Shown: one piece after another, positions 9,087 to 17,284 of the stretch | How positions within the stretch are numbered: the first letter of the stretch is position 1 | Layout: each line of letters starts with the position of its first letter | NCBI GenBank assembly: GCA_050298555.1 | Contig: JBNKUL010000053.1 | Coordinates: 1-29,225, forward strand | DNA length: 29,225 nt | Source: JAPHSX01 sp050298555 | GTDB lineage: Bacteria; Pseudomonadota; Gammaproteobacteria; Thiohalomonadales; Thiohalomonadaceae | Direction of reading: 5' to 3' | Notes under the pieces: model-generated | What the model was told of the DNA's origin: nothing | Databases searched by the model: none | Seen by the model: only the letters and a program-made list of their open reading frames with translations | Position numbers and translations under genes: made by a program

Positions 9087-9590
9087 TTACATCGTCTGGC
9101 GAAACTGTTTTTCCAGCTTCTTCTTAATACGCTGACGCTTAAGGCTGGAAAGGTAGTCGACGAACAGCTTGCCGTCGAGATGGTCGATCTCATGCTGAAT
9201 ACAGACCGCCAGCAGGCCGTCGGCCTCCAGCTCGAAGGACTCGCCGTTACGATCCTGCGCCCGTACCTTCACCCTGTCGGCACGCTGCACCTTCTCATAG
9301 ATGCCGGGTACCGAGAGGCAGCCCTCGTCCATCTCCTCCACCCCCTCCTTCTCCAGGATCTCGGGATTGATGAACACCAGGGGCTGGCTCTTGTCCTCTG
9401 AAACGTCGATCACAATAAGGCGCTGGTGGAAGTCGACCTGAGTGGCGGCCAGGCCGATGCCGGGGGCCTCGTACATGGTCTCGAACATGTCGTCGATGAA
9501 CTTGCGCAGCTTGTCGTCGACCCGCTCCACCGGTTTGGCCACGGTGCGCAGACGCTCGTCGGGAAAGTGCAGGATTGTGAGGTGTGACAT
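9087..9590 (-). CDS. def: Peptide deformylase
   Basis: Metal-dependent enzyme that removes the N-formyl group from new proteins. It has 167 residues, with all three family motifs intact: GIGLAATQ at 44-51, EGCLS at 89-93 with metal ligand C91, and HEIDH at 133-137 with two His ligands and catalytic Glu. It is first in the leftward transcription unit; the promoter should lie in 9591-9739. The ATG at 9590 has a GGA 8 bases upstream. It is a type I deformylase. Confidence 0.98.
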   Translation of the reverse strand: MSHLTILHFPDERLRTVAKPVERVDDKLRKFIDDMFETMYEAPGIGLAATQVDFHQRLIVIDVSEDKSQPLVFINPEILEKEGVEEMDEGCLSVPGIYEKVQRADRVKVRAQDRNGESFELEADGLLAVCIQHEIDHLDGKLFVDYLSSLKRQRIKKKLEKQFRQTM

Positions 9591-9599
9591 GATATTTCC

Positions 9600-9620
9600 G
9601 TAATAAAGCTATAGTATTAC
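9600..9620. repeat. Inverted repeat just upstream of def
   Basis: GTAATA and TATTAC are perfect 6-base arms around AAGCTATAG. The repeat lies 10-30 bases before the def start, where the 5' leader or the core promoter would be; a weak -10-like TACTAT lies within it on the minus strand. It could be an operator or an mRNA hairpin. The 149-base spacer to tsaP is clearly more AT-rich than the genes on both sides. Confidence 0.4.
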
Positions 9621-9679
9621 CACAGCTTATGTTGCTAAAGTAATGATCATACTGAATTCTTACTATCAACCGCCATGCC

Positions 9680-9709
9680 TTGAGGGCGGCAAATAGTATT
9701 CGCTATGCT
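9680..9709 (+). promoter_or_regulatory. Possible sigma70-type promoter for tsaP-dprA-smg
   Basis: TTGAGG (9680-9685) and TATGCT (9704-9709) are separated by 18 bases, each matching the consensus at four of six positions. An inverted repeat CCGCC/GGCGG (9670-9674 and 9685-9689) overlaps the -35 hexamer. The site is 31 bases upstream of the chosen ATG. It is moderate evidence from sequence alone. Confidence 0.4.
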
Positions 9710-9739
9710 CCACTGAGTTGCAGAGAAAAAGGGATTCCC

Positions 9740-10891
9740 ATGGCAATCAAACACCTTCATTCTACCCGTTTTCTTCCGATCAATCTGGGGATACTGCTCG
9801 TCCTGGCTTTGAGCGGCTGCGCCGGTACCCCGGAAGAGCCCGAAGTGGAAGCGGTGCTACTGCCCCCTGCGGAGCCGGTGCGGCGTGAGGTCGTATTGAA
9901 GCCCGACTACCCGGAAAAGTACGTCGTAGTGAAGGGCGACACCCTGTGGGACATCTCGGGGCGCTTTCTCAAGGACCCATGGATGTGGCCGCGGCTGTGG
10001 CATTTCAACCAGCAAATCGACAACCCGCACCTGATCTATCCCGGTGACATCCTTACCATCGTCTTCATTAACGGCAAGCCGGTGATGCAGGTGACCCGCG
10101 GCGGCCGGGTGCTCGGCCCGCGTGCAGAGGGTGCCCTGCCCTACCCCACCGTCAAGCTCAGCCCACGCATCCGCGAGGAGGGGCTGGAGCAGGCGATCCC
10201 CACCATCTCCATCGACGCCATCGGTCCCTTCCTCAACCGCCCGCGGGTGCTGACCCAGAATGAACTGGAGCAGGCCCCCTACGTGGTGGCCAACACCGAT
10301 GACCGTATGATGGCCGGCCAGGGCTACAAGATCTACACCCGCGGCCTGCAGGAGGAGAACCTGCAGGGCGACTACATCCTGGTTCGTGCCGGTGCCACCT
10401 ATATCAATCCCGAGAACGAGAACGACGTACTCGGCTATGAGGCGATCTACCTGGGCGAGGCGCGCCTGACCCATTTCGGCGACCCCTCCACCATGAAGGT
10501 CACCGCCAGCCAACGTGAGATCCTGCGCGGCGACCGTCTGCTGCCCAAGGGTGACGAGATCGTCCAGCACAGCTACTCACCCCGCTCCCCCGAGCAGCCG
10601 GTGAAGGGGCAGATCATCGCGGTGGTCGATGGCGTGGGCATGATCGGCCAGGGCCATATCGTGGTGCTAAACCTGGGTCGCCAGGAGGATGTGGAACCCG
10701 GCCATGTGCTGGCGGTGAAACAGCGCGGCCAGCAGATCCGTGACATCGTCAGCGGCGATGATGAGGTAGCACTGCCCACCGAGAAGGCGGGCACCATCAT
10801 GATCTTCCGCGTCTTCGACCGCGTCAGTTACGCCCTGGTGATGGATGCAACCCGTACCATCCGCGTCAACGACCTGGTGACCAACCACTAA
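9740..10891 (+). CDS. tsaP: LysM-domain lipoprotein, TsaP-type pilus secretin-associated protein
   Basis: Predicted outer-membrane lipoprotein of 383 residues that should bind peptidoglycan. A basic and hydrophobic leader (residues 1-26) ends in the lipobox LSGC with C27 and Ala at +2, which favours outer-membrane sorting. A LysM domain runs from about 60 to 108 (EKYVVVKGDTLWDISGRF to YPGDILTI). The long C-terminal part (about 150-383) is beta-rich. In Pseudomonas the gene in this position (between def and dprA) and in Neisseria NGO0297 encode TsaP, which links the type IV pilus secretin to the cell wall; that role is inferred by homology and context. The ATG at 9740 follows an AAAAGGGA ribosome binding site; an upstream ATG at 9680 would break the signal peptide. 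Confidence 0.85.
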   Translation: MAIKHLHSTRFLPINLGILLVLALSGCAGTPEEPEVEAVLLPPAEPVRREVVLKPDYPEKYVVVKGDTLWDISGRFLKDPWMWPRLWHFNQQIDNPHLIYPGDILTIVFINGKPVMQVTRGGRVLGPRAEGALPYPTVKLSPRIREEGLEQAIPTISIDAIGPFLNRPRVLTQNELEQAPYVVANTDDRMMAGQGYKIYTRGLQEENLQGDYILVRAGATYINPENENDVLGYEAIYLGEARLTHFGDPSTMKVTASQREILRGDRLLPKGDEIVQHSYSPRSPEQPVKGQIIAVVDGVGMIGQGHIVVLNLGRQEDVEPGHVLAVKQRGQQIRDIVSGDDEVALPTEKAGTIMIFRVFDRVSYALVMDATRTIRVNDLVTNH

Positions 10892-10924
10892 ACCATCTCC
10901 ACCGCCACAGGGAGGTGGCCCGTC

Positions 10925-12025
10925 ATGAGTACGCCGAGGGAGAGCGACAGCTACTGGCTGGCCCTGCTGCACGCCCCCGGCGTCGGCGAGGTCACCTTCA
11001 ACCAGCTGCTGCAACGCCACGGAGAACCGAAAAACCTTTTCGATAGCCCGGAGCTCTGCGACAACCAGCGCCTGCGCCAGTACCTGCGCAGCCCTGACTG
11101 GGAGAGGGTGGAGACGGATCTGGAGTGGCTACAACAGGAGGGGTGCCAGCTCCTCACCCGCCACCACCCCCACTACCCAACACAGCTGCGCGAGCTACCC
11201 GACGCCCCACCGCTGCTCTTTCTACGCGGCAGCGCCGAGCTGCTCTCTGACCCACAACTGGCCGTGGTGGGCAGCCGCAACCCCAGCGCCAGCGGACGCG
11301 AGACGGCCCACGACTTCGCCCGTACCCTCGCCGCCACCGGTATGGTCATCACCAGTGGCCTGGCGATGGGGATCGACGCCGCCAGCCATCAGGGGGCGCT
11401 GGATGGCGGCGGCCAGACCATCGCCGTGACCGGCACCGGGCTGGATCGGGTCTACCCCGCCTCCAACCGTGAGCTGGCCCACGCCATCATCGACGGCGGC
11501 GGCGCCATCCTCTCGGAGTATTCGCCGGGCACCCCACCCCATGCGGGCAACTTCCCGCGGCGCAACCGCATCATCAGCGGTCTCTCGCTGGGCACCCTGG
11601 TAGTGGAGGCGGCACTACGCAGCGGCTCGCTGATTACCGCCCGGCTGGCGGCGGAGCAGGGACGCGAGGTATTCGCCATCCCCGGCTCCATCCACAACCC
11701 GCTGGCGCGCGGCTGTCACCAGCTGATCCGCCAGGGGGCAAAACTGGTGGAGTCGGCGGGGGATATCCTTGAAGAGCTGGCCCCCCAACTCCATGCTGCA
11801 TTAAATGAAGGTGAAGAGTCGCAGCCCCACGAGGGGGGAAAACTGGATGAGGAGTACCAGGGACTGCTCCGCTGCATCGGCCATGAGGCGACGCCGGTGG
11901 ATCAAATGATAGAGCGCAGTGGATTGACGGCGGAGGCGGTTTCCTCCATGCTGTTGCTCCTAGAACTGCAAGGTTTCGTCGAGTCCACCGCTGGTGGCTA
12001 TGTGCGGACCGCCAAGAGATTGTGA
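10925..12025 (+). CDS. dprA: DNA processing protein DprA (Smf)
   Basis: Binds incoming single-stranded DNA and loads RecA during natural transformation; it is also kept in species not known to be competent. It has 366 residues. An N-terminal helical region with a helix-hairpin-like APGVGEVTFNQLL is followed by the extended Rossmann core (about 105-280): VVGSRNPSASG, TSGLAMGIDAASHQGAL, FPRRNRIISGLS and VFAIPGS are all present. A C-terminal winged-helix domain (about 305-366) ends the protein. A strong ribosome binding site GGAGGTG (10911-10917) sits 7 bases before the ATG. It is placed directly after a type IV pilus accessory gene and one base before smg. Confidence 0.97.
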   Translation: MSTPRESDSYWLALLHAPGVGEVTFNQLLQRHGEPKNLFDSPELCDNQRLRQYLRSPDWERVETDLEWLQQEGCQLLTRHHPHYPTQLRELPDAPPLLFLRGSAELLSDPQLAVVGSRNPSASGRETAHDFARTLAATGMVITSGLAMGIDAASHQGALDGGGQTIAVTGTGLDRVYPASNRELAHAIIDGGGAILSEYSPGTPPHAGNFPRRNRIISGLSLGTLVVEAALRSGSLITARLAAEQGREVFAIPGSIHNPLARGCHQLIRQGAKLVESAGDILEELAPQLHAALNEGEESQPHEGGKLDEEYQGLLRCIGHEATPVDQMIERSGLTAEAVSSMLLLLELQGFVESTAGGYVRTAKRL

Positions 12026-12026
12026 G

Positions 12027-12503
12027 ATGAAACAAGACGTATTTGAAATCCTGATCTACCTCTTCGAGAACTACATGTACGACGAGGGTGAACTGGAGCA
12101 GGATCGCGACTCGCTGCAGCAGGAGCTGATGGATGCCGGCTTCCAGCGCACCGAGATCGGCAAGGCCTTCGACTGGCTCGAGGCCCTGAGCATCGCCGGC
12201 GGCGAGGGCAACCTGCCCAATGCGCCGCAACAGTCGTTCCGCATCTATTCCGATCGCGAAAACGAGAAGCTCGATGCCGAGTGCCGCGGCTTCATCCTTT
12301 TCCTGGAACAGATGGGAGTGCTGGACCACGCCACCCGCGAGATGGTAATCGACCGGGTGATGGCGCTGGAGAGCGACGAGGTCGACCTCGACCAGCTCAA
12401 GTGGGTGATCCTGATGGTACTATTCAACCAGCCCGGCCAGGAGGCCGCTGTGGCATGGATGGAGGACCTGGTGCTGGACGAGGTGGTAGCGCAGCTACAC
12501 TAA
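12027..12503 (+). CDS. smg: Smg/DUF494 family protein
   Basis: A cytoplasmic, acidic, mostly helical protein of 158 residues, nearly the same length as E. coli Smg. The start KQDVFEILIYLFENYM and the pattern GFILFLEQMGVLDHATREMVIDR are typical of the family. The biochemical function is unknown. The ATG starts one base after the dprA stop, so translation is coupled; dprA-smg(-topA) order is common in gammaproteobacteria. An in-frame ATG at 11994 would extend it into dprA and is not supported by family length. A terminator follows. Confidence 0.93.
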   Translation: MKQDVFEILIYLFENYMYDEGELEQDRDSLQQELMDAGFQRTEIGKAFDWLEALSIAGGEGNLPNAPQQSFRIYSDRENEKLDAECRGFILFLEQMGVLDHATREMVIDRVMALESDEVDLDQLKWVILMVLFNQPGQEAAVAWMEDLVLDEVVAQLH

Positions 12504-12526
12504 TCGCATCAGACAAAATGGCTATC

Positions 12527-12553
12527 AATGCCCGCTGTTAGCGGGCATTTTTT
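12527..12553 (+). terminator. Rho-independent terminator after smg, just before topA
   Basis: A perfect 10-bp stem, AATGCCCGCT with AGCGGGCATT, closes a GTT loop and leads into a six-T run (12548-12553). It ends only 12 bases before the topA ATG. It would end the tsaP-dprA-smg transcript or act as an attenuator for topA. Confidence 0.88.
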
Positions 12554-12565
12554 CTGGTAATTCGA

Positions 12566-14875
12566 ATGAGCAAGAATCTGGTAATCGTAGAGTCGCCGGC
12601 CAAGGCGAAGACCATTAAGAGATACCTGGGCAAGGACTTCGAGGTCCTCGCCTCCTATGGCCACGTGCGCGACCTGCTGCCCAAGGAGGGCGCGGTCGAC
12701 CCCGATAACGACTTCGCCATGAAGTACCAGGTGATCGACAAGAACGCCAAACACGTCGATGCCATCGTCAAGGCGCTGCGCAAGGCCGAAGCCCTCTACC
12801 TGGCAACTGACCCGGACCGCGAGGGTGAGGCGATCTCCTGGCACCTCTACGAGATCCTGAAAAACAAGCGTGGCCTGCTCAAGGACAAGACCGTCGGTCG
12901 CGTGGTGTTCCACGAGGTGACCAAGCGCGCCATCCAGGAGGCGGTCGCCAACCCGCGCGAACTCTCCATGGATATGATCGACGCGCAGCAGGCGCGCCGC
13001 GCCCTCGACTACCTGGTCGGCTTCAACCTCTCTCCGCTGCTATGGAAGAAGATCCGCCGTGGCCTCTCCGCCGGACGGGTACAGTCGCCGGCGCTGCGCA
13101 TGATCGTCGAACGCGAGGAGGCGATCGAGGCCTTCCAGCCGCGTGAATACTGGACCGTCGAGGCCGACGTCACCAAGGCGGCACAGAATTTCTCCGCCAA
13201 GCTGATTCAGTTCGAAGGGGAGAAGGTCGAACAGTTCACCATCGACAACAGCGCCCGCGCCGATGAGGTAGAGGCCGGACTGCTGGCCGGTGCCGAGGGC
13301 AAGCTCACCGTCGAGCAGGTCAACAAGAAGAAGCGTAAGCGTAACCCCGCAGCCCCCTTCACCACCTCCACCCTGCAGCAGGAGGCCTCGCGCAAGCTCG
13401 GCTTCTCCGCGCAGCGCACCATGCGCACCGCACAACAGTTATATGAAGGTATCGACATCGGCGGCGAGACCGTCGGTCTGATCACCTATATGCGTACCGA
13501 CTCGGTGACCCTCTCCCAGGACGCCCTGGAGGAGCTGCGTGAGTTCATCGGTAAACGCTACGGCACCGACAACGTGCCGGATGAGGCGCGCATATTCAAG
13601 ACCAAGTCGAAGAACGCCCAGGAGGCGCACGAGGCGGTTCGTCCCACCTCGGTCAACCGCGTACCCGAGTCGTTGCAATCACACCTCTCCAAGGATCAAT
13701 TCCGCCTCTACGAGCTGATCTGGAAGCGCACCGTTGCCTGCCAGATGGTGCACGCCACCCTCGACACCGTGGCGGTGGACCTGAGCGCAGGCGAAGGCAA
13801 TATCTTCCGCGCCAACGGCTCCACCATCGTCCACCCCGGCTTTATGGCGGTCTACCAGGAGTCGGTCGACGATGCCAAGGAGAAGAAGGACGACAACAAG
13901 CTGCTGCCGCCGATGCTGGAGGGGGAGAAGATCGAGCTGCTGACGATCCGCCCCGAGCAGCACTTCACCGAGCCGCCGCCACGCTTCTCCGAGGCCTCCC
14001 TGGTCAAGGCGCTGGAGGAGTACGGCATCGGCCGTCCCTCCACCTACGCCTCCATCATCTCCACCCTGCAGAACCGCGAGTATGTGGAGATGGACAAGCG
14101 CCGCTTCATCCCCACCGATGTCGGCCGCGTGGTGAACAAATTCCTCACCCAGCACTTCACCCAGTACGTGGACTACGACTTCACCGCCAAGCTGGAGGAC
14201 GAGCTCGATGCCGTCTCCCGCGGCGAGGAGGAGTGGGTACCACTCATGCGCAAGTTCTGGGGCCCCTTCAAGAAGCTGGTGGTGGATAAGGAGAGCTCGG
14301 TCAGCCGCAAGGATGTGACTGAGGAGGCGATGGACGAGAACTGCCCCGAGTGCGGCAAGCCGCTGGTCACCAAGCTGGGCAAGCGCGGCCGATTCGTCGC
14401 CTGCACCGGCTACCCCGACTGCAGCTACACCCGCAACATCGGCGGCGAGGAGAAGCGTGCCGAGCCCGAGGTGGTAGAGGGACGCGAGTGCCCCGACTGC
14501 GGCTCGCCGCTGCTGATTCGCGAGGGACGCTACGGCAAGTTCATCGGCTGCTCCGCCTACCCCAAGTGCAAGCACATCGAGCCGCTGGAGCAGCCGCAGG
14601 ACACCGGCGTCAAGTGCCCCAAGTGCAACAAGGGCACGATGCTGCGCCGCAAGTCACGCCGCGGCAAGATCTTCTACTCCTGCTCCACCTACCCCGACTG
14701 CGACTACGCGGTGTGGAACGAGCCGATCGACGAGCCCTGCCCCGACTGTGGCTGGCCGATACTCACCATTAAGACCACCAAGCGTAAGGGCACCGAAAAG
14801 GTCTGCCCGCAGAAGGAGTGCGGCTTCGCCGAGCCCTACGAAAAAGAGGAAGCCGAAGAGGCCGAATCCGAGTAA
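12566..14875 (+). CDS. topA: DNA topoisomerase I (type IA)
   Basis: Relaxes negatively supercoiled DNA by transient single-strand cleavage. It has 769 residues, somewhat shorter than the E. coli enzyme (865). The Toprim domain holds E9 in IVESPAKAKTI and DPDRE at 82-86. The catalytic tyrosine is Y308 in GLITYMRTDS. The gate motif GLSAGRVQSPALR is at 166-178. The C-terminal tail from about 593 has four Cys4 zinc-ribbon modules (CPECG, CPDCG, CPKCN, CPDCG starts); the last ends KVCPQKECGF. The acidic tail EEAEEAESE is unremarkable. The ribosome binding site is weak and the only upstream space is taken by the terminator hairpin. Confidence 0.98.
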   Translation: MSKNLVIVESPAKAKTIKRYLGKDFEVLASYGHVRDLLPKEGAVDPDNDFAMKYQVIDKNAKHVDAIVKALRKAEALYLATDPDREGEAISWHLYEILKNKRGLLKDKTVGRVVFHEVTKRAIQEAVANPRELSMDMIDAQQARRALDYLVGFNLSPLLWKKIRRGLSAGRVQSPALRMIVEREEAIEAFQPREYWTVEADVTKAAQNFSAKLIQFEGEKVEQFTIDNSARADEVEAGLLAGAEGKLTVEQVNKKKRKRNPAAPFTTSTLQQEASRKLGFSAQRTMRTAQQLYEGIDIGGETVGLITYMRTDSVTLSQDALEELREFIGKRYGTDNVPDEARIFKTKSKNAQEAHEAVRPTSVNRVPESLQSHLSKDQFRLYELIWKRTVACQMVHATLDTVAVDLSAGEGNIFRANGSTIVHPGFMAVYQESVDDAKEKKDDNKLLPPMLEGEKIELLTIRPEQHFTEPPPRFSEASLVKALEEYGIGRPSTYASIISTLQNREYVEMDKRRFIPTDVGRVVNKFLTQHFTQYVDYDFTAKLEDELDAVSRGEEEWVPLMRKFWGPFKKLVVDKESSVSRKDVTEEAMDENCPECGKPLVTKLGKRGRFVACTGYPDCSYTRNIGGEEKRAEPEVVEGRECPDCGSPLLIREGRYGKFIGCSAYPKCKHIEPLEQPQDTGVKCPKCNKGTMLRRKSRRGKIFYSCSTYPDCDYAVWNEPIDEPCPDCGWPILTIKTTKRKGTEKVCPQKECGFAEPYEKEEAEEAESE

Positions 14876-14887
14876 GCGGCTATCACC

Positions 14888-15448
14888 GTGGCCACCCCCT
14901 TCCACATCAGAGAGGCCGCCCGCGTGTTGCACGCCGGCGGCCTCATCGCCTACCCCACCGAGGCGGTCTACGGCCTCGGCTGCGACCCGATGAACTACGA
15001 CGCGGTGGAGCGGCTGCTGCTGCTCAAACACCGCCCCTGGCAGAAGGGGGTGATCCTCATCGCAGCGAGCATCGAACAGCTCGCCCCCTACATCCTACCG
15101 ATTGCACCTGAGCACCAAGCAACACTCGACGCCACCTGGCCCGGCCCCAACACCTGGCTGGTTCCCGCCAGCGACGCCTGCCCGCCGTGGATACGCGGTA
15201 ACCACACCACCGTCGCTGTGCGCGTCAGCGCCCACCCGCTGGTGCAACAGCTGTGCAGCGCCTTCGGCGGCGCCATCGTCTCCACCAGCGCAAACCTCGC
15301 CGGGAAGCTACCAGCGCGCTCAGCGCTACAGGTGCAATTGGGGCTTGGGGGGAATGTAGATTACTGCCTGCATGGGGAGTTGGGGGGGGCCGACCAGCCG
15401 ACGACGATTCGCCACCTGATCAGCGGGGAGGTAGTGCGGGGAGCCTGA
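14888..15448 (+). CDS. tsaC: Threonylcarbamoyl-AMP synthase TsaC
   Basis: Makes threonylcarbamoyl-AMP from threonine, bicarbonate and ATP for the t6A37 modification of ANN-decoding tRNAs. It has 186 residues, typical of the short TsaC form (E. coli 190), without the extra Sua5 domain. Motifs are GGLIAYPTEAVYGLGCDP at 17-34, the substrate loop KHRPWQKG at 47-54, TWPGPNTWLVPA near 83 and VSTSANLAG near 137. The start is a GTG 12 bases after topA, so readthrough or cotranscription from topA is likely. The last quarter contains long G-runs, including eight G (15382-15389). Its stop codon abuts the glmS stop on the other strand. Confidence 0.95.
   Translation: MATPFHIREAARVLHAGGLIAYPTEAVYGLGCDPMNYDAVERLLLLKHRPWQKGVILIAASIEQLAPYILPIAPEHQATLDATWPGPNTWLVPASDACPPWIRGNHTTVAVRVSAHPLVQQLCSAFGGAIVSTSANLAGKLPARSALQVQLGLGGNVDYCLHGELGGADQPTTIRHLISGEVVRGA
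15340..15389 (+). other. G-run cluster, possible G-quadruplex
   Basis: Four G-runs lie in order on the plus strand within the 3' part of tsaC: four G at 15340, six at 15347, four at 15374 and eight at 15382, with spacers of 3, 21 and 4 bases. They meet a loose quadruplex pattern with one long loop. They encode ordinary residues (QLGLGGN and HGELGGAD), so the runs come from codon choice. The structure is not demonstrated. Confidence 0.45.
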
Positions 15449-17278
15449 TTACTCCACCGTCACCGACTTGGCCAGGTTCCTCGGCTGGTCTACATCGGTC
15501 CCCTTCAGTACCGCCACGTGATAGGCCAATAGCTGCAGCGGGATGGTGAAGATAATGGGCGAAACATGGCCACCACCGGGCGGAACGCTCATCACGTGCA
15601 CCCGTTCCCCGCTGTCCATGCCGGTATCGTGATCGGCGAAGACGTAGAGCTCACCGCCACGTGCCCGCACCTCTTCCAGGTTGGACTTTAACTTCTCCAG
15701 CAACTCGTCATTGGGGGCGACGGCGACCACCGGCATCACCTCATCGACCAGCGCCAACGGGCCGTGCTTCAGCTCACCGGCGGGATAGGCCTCGGCGTGG
15801 ATATAGGAGATCTCCTTGAGCTTAAGTGCCCCCTCCATCGCCACCGGGTACTGTACGCCGCGACCCAGGAACAGGGCGTGGTGTTTATCCGCGAAGCGCT
15901 CGGCCAGCTCCTTAATCGGCTCGTCGAGTTTGAGCACCTCTTCGATGTGGCGCGGCAGCCCCAGCAGCTGCTCGACGATCAGTGCCTCGCGTTCGGCACT
16001 GATGCCGTGGCGACGACCGATGGCGGTCACCAACAGCAGCAGGGCGATCAACTGGGTGGTAAAGGCCTTGGTGGAGGCGACACCGATCTCGGGGCCGGCG
16101 CGGGTCATCATGCTCAGCTCCGACTCGCGCGAGAGAGAGCTCTCCGGTACGTTGCAGATCGCCACCGAGGGACCGAAGCCCCACTCCTTCGCCGCACGTA
16201 GCGCCGCCAGCGTATCGGCGGTCTCACCCGACTGGGAGATCGCCACCACCAGGGCATCTGACTTGGGCACCGGGTGGCGGTAGCGGAACTCGCTCGCCAC
16301 CTCTACGCGACACGGTACACCGGCAAGCCCCTCAAACCAGTTGCGTGCCACCATCCCGGCATGGAAGCTGGTGCCGCAGGCGATGATCTGTACCGAGGTA
16401 ATGCGGTCGAAGATCTCGGCGGCAGCAGGGCCGAAGCTGGCATCCAGCACCTTACCATTGGCGATGCGTCCCTCCAGGGTCTCGGCAACCGCGTGCGGCT
16501 GCTCGTGTATCTCCTTGAGCATGTAGTGGCGATACTCGCCGCGTTCCGTAGCATCGGCGGTCAGTGCCGACTCGACGACCTCACGCTCGACCACTTCACC
16601 GTTTTCATCGTAGATGGTCAGCGTCTCGCGACTGATGTCTGCGACATCGCCATCCTTTAGGAAGATAAAGCGGCGTGTCACCGGCAACAGGGCCGCCACA
16701 TCGGAGGCGATGTAGTGCTCGCCAATACCGACACCAATCACCAGTGGGCTGCCACGCCGCGCGGCGATCAACCTTCCGGGCTCGGCGTTGCACACCACAC
16801 CGAGGGCATAGGCCCCCTCCAGCTCGGCGGTAGCATCGCGAGTTGCATGCAGTAGGTCCTTACCATCAGCCTGGTGGTTGTAGATCTGGTGAACCACCAC
16901 CTCGGTATCGGTCTCGGAGGTAAACTCGTAGCCCTGCTCCAGCTGCCGGCGGCGTAGCACCTCGTGGTTTTCGATAATGCCGTTGTGTACGACGGCCACC
17001 CCCTTCTTACAGATGTGCGGGTGGGCGTTCTGCTCGGAGGGCTGGCCATGTGTGGCCCAACGGGTGTGGGCGATGCCCAGGTGCCCCTTGAGTGGGCGTG
17101 TGGCCAGGGCATCGGCCAGCGTTTGCACCTTGCCCAGTGCACGCTCGCGATCGATGCAACCGGCGCTGACTACCGCGATACCGGCCGAGTCGTAGCCGCG
17201 ATACTCGAGGCGTCGAAGCCCCTCCAGCAGGATGGCCACCACGTCGCGTTCTGCTACCGCACCGACGATTCCGCACAT
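15449..17278 (-). CDS. glmS: Glutamine-fructose-6-phosphate aminotransferase (isomerizing)
   Basis: Makes glucosamine-6-phosphate from fructose-6-phosphate and glutamine, the first step to UDP-GlcNAc for peptidoglycan and lipopolysaccharide. At 609 residues it has exactly the E. coli length. The N-terminal glutaminase begins MCGIVGAV, with Cys2 as nucleophile after Met removal, and HTRWATHG and HNGIIENH follow. Two SIS sugar-isomerase domains follow: CGTSFHAG near 303 and SQSGETADT near 350, then GRGVQYPVAMEGALKLKE. K604 in NLAKSVTVE matches the fructose-6-phosphate lysine. The start lies 6 bases after the tandem TAG stops of glmU, so the two form an operon; there is no room for a separate leader or ribozyme. 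Confidence 0.99.
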   Translation of the reverse strand: MCGIVGAVAERDVVAILLEGLRRLEYRGYDSAGIAVVSAGCIDRERALGKVQTLADALATRPLKGHLGIAHTRWATHGQPSEQNAHPHICKKGVAVVHNGIIENHEVLRRRQLEQGYEFTSETDTEVVVHQIYNHQADGKDLLHATRDATAELEGAYALGVVCNAEPGRLIAARRGSPLVIGVGIGEHYIASDVAALLPVTRRFIFLKDGDVADISRETLTIYDENGEVVEREVVESALTADATERGEYRHYMLKEIHEQPHAVAETLEGRIANGKVLDASFGPAAAEIFDRITSVQIIACGTSFHAGMVARNWFEGLAGVPCRVEVASEFRYRHPVPKSDALVVAISQSGETADTLAALRAAKEWGFGPSVAICNVPESSLSRESELSMMTRAGPEIGVASTKAFTTQLIALLLLVTAIGRRHGISAEREALIVEQLLGLPRHIEEVLKLDEPIKELAERFADKHHALFLGRGVQYPVAMEGALKLKEISYIHAEAYPAGELKHGPLALVDEVMPVVAVAPNDELLEKLKSNLEEVRARGGELYVFADHDTGMDSGERVHVMSVPPGGGHVSPIIFTIPLQLLAYHVAVLKGTDVDQPRNLAKSVTVE

Positions 17279-17284
17279 GCTCTA

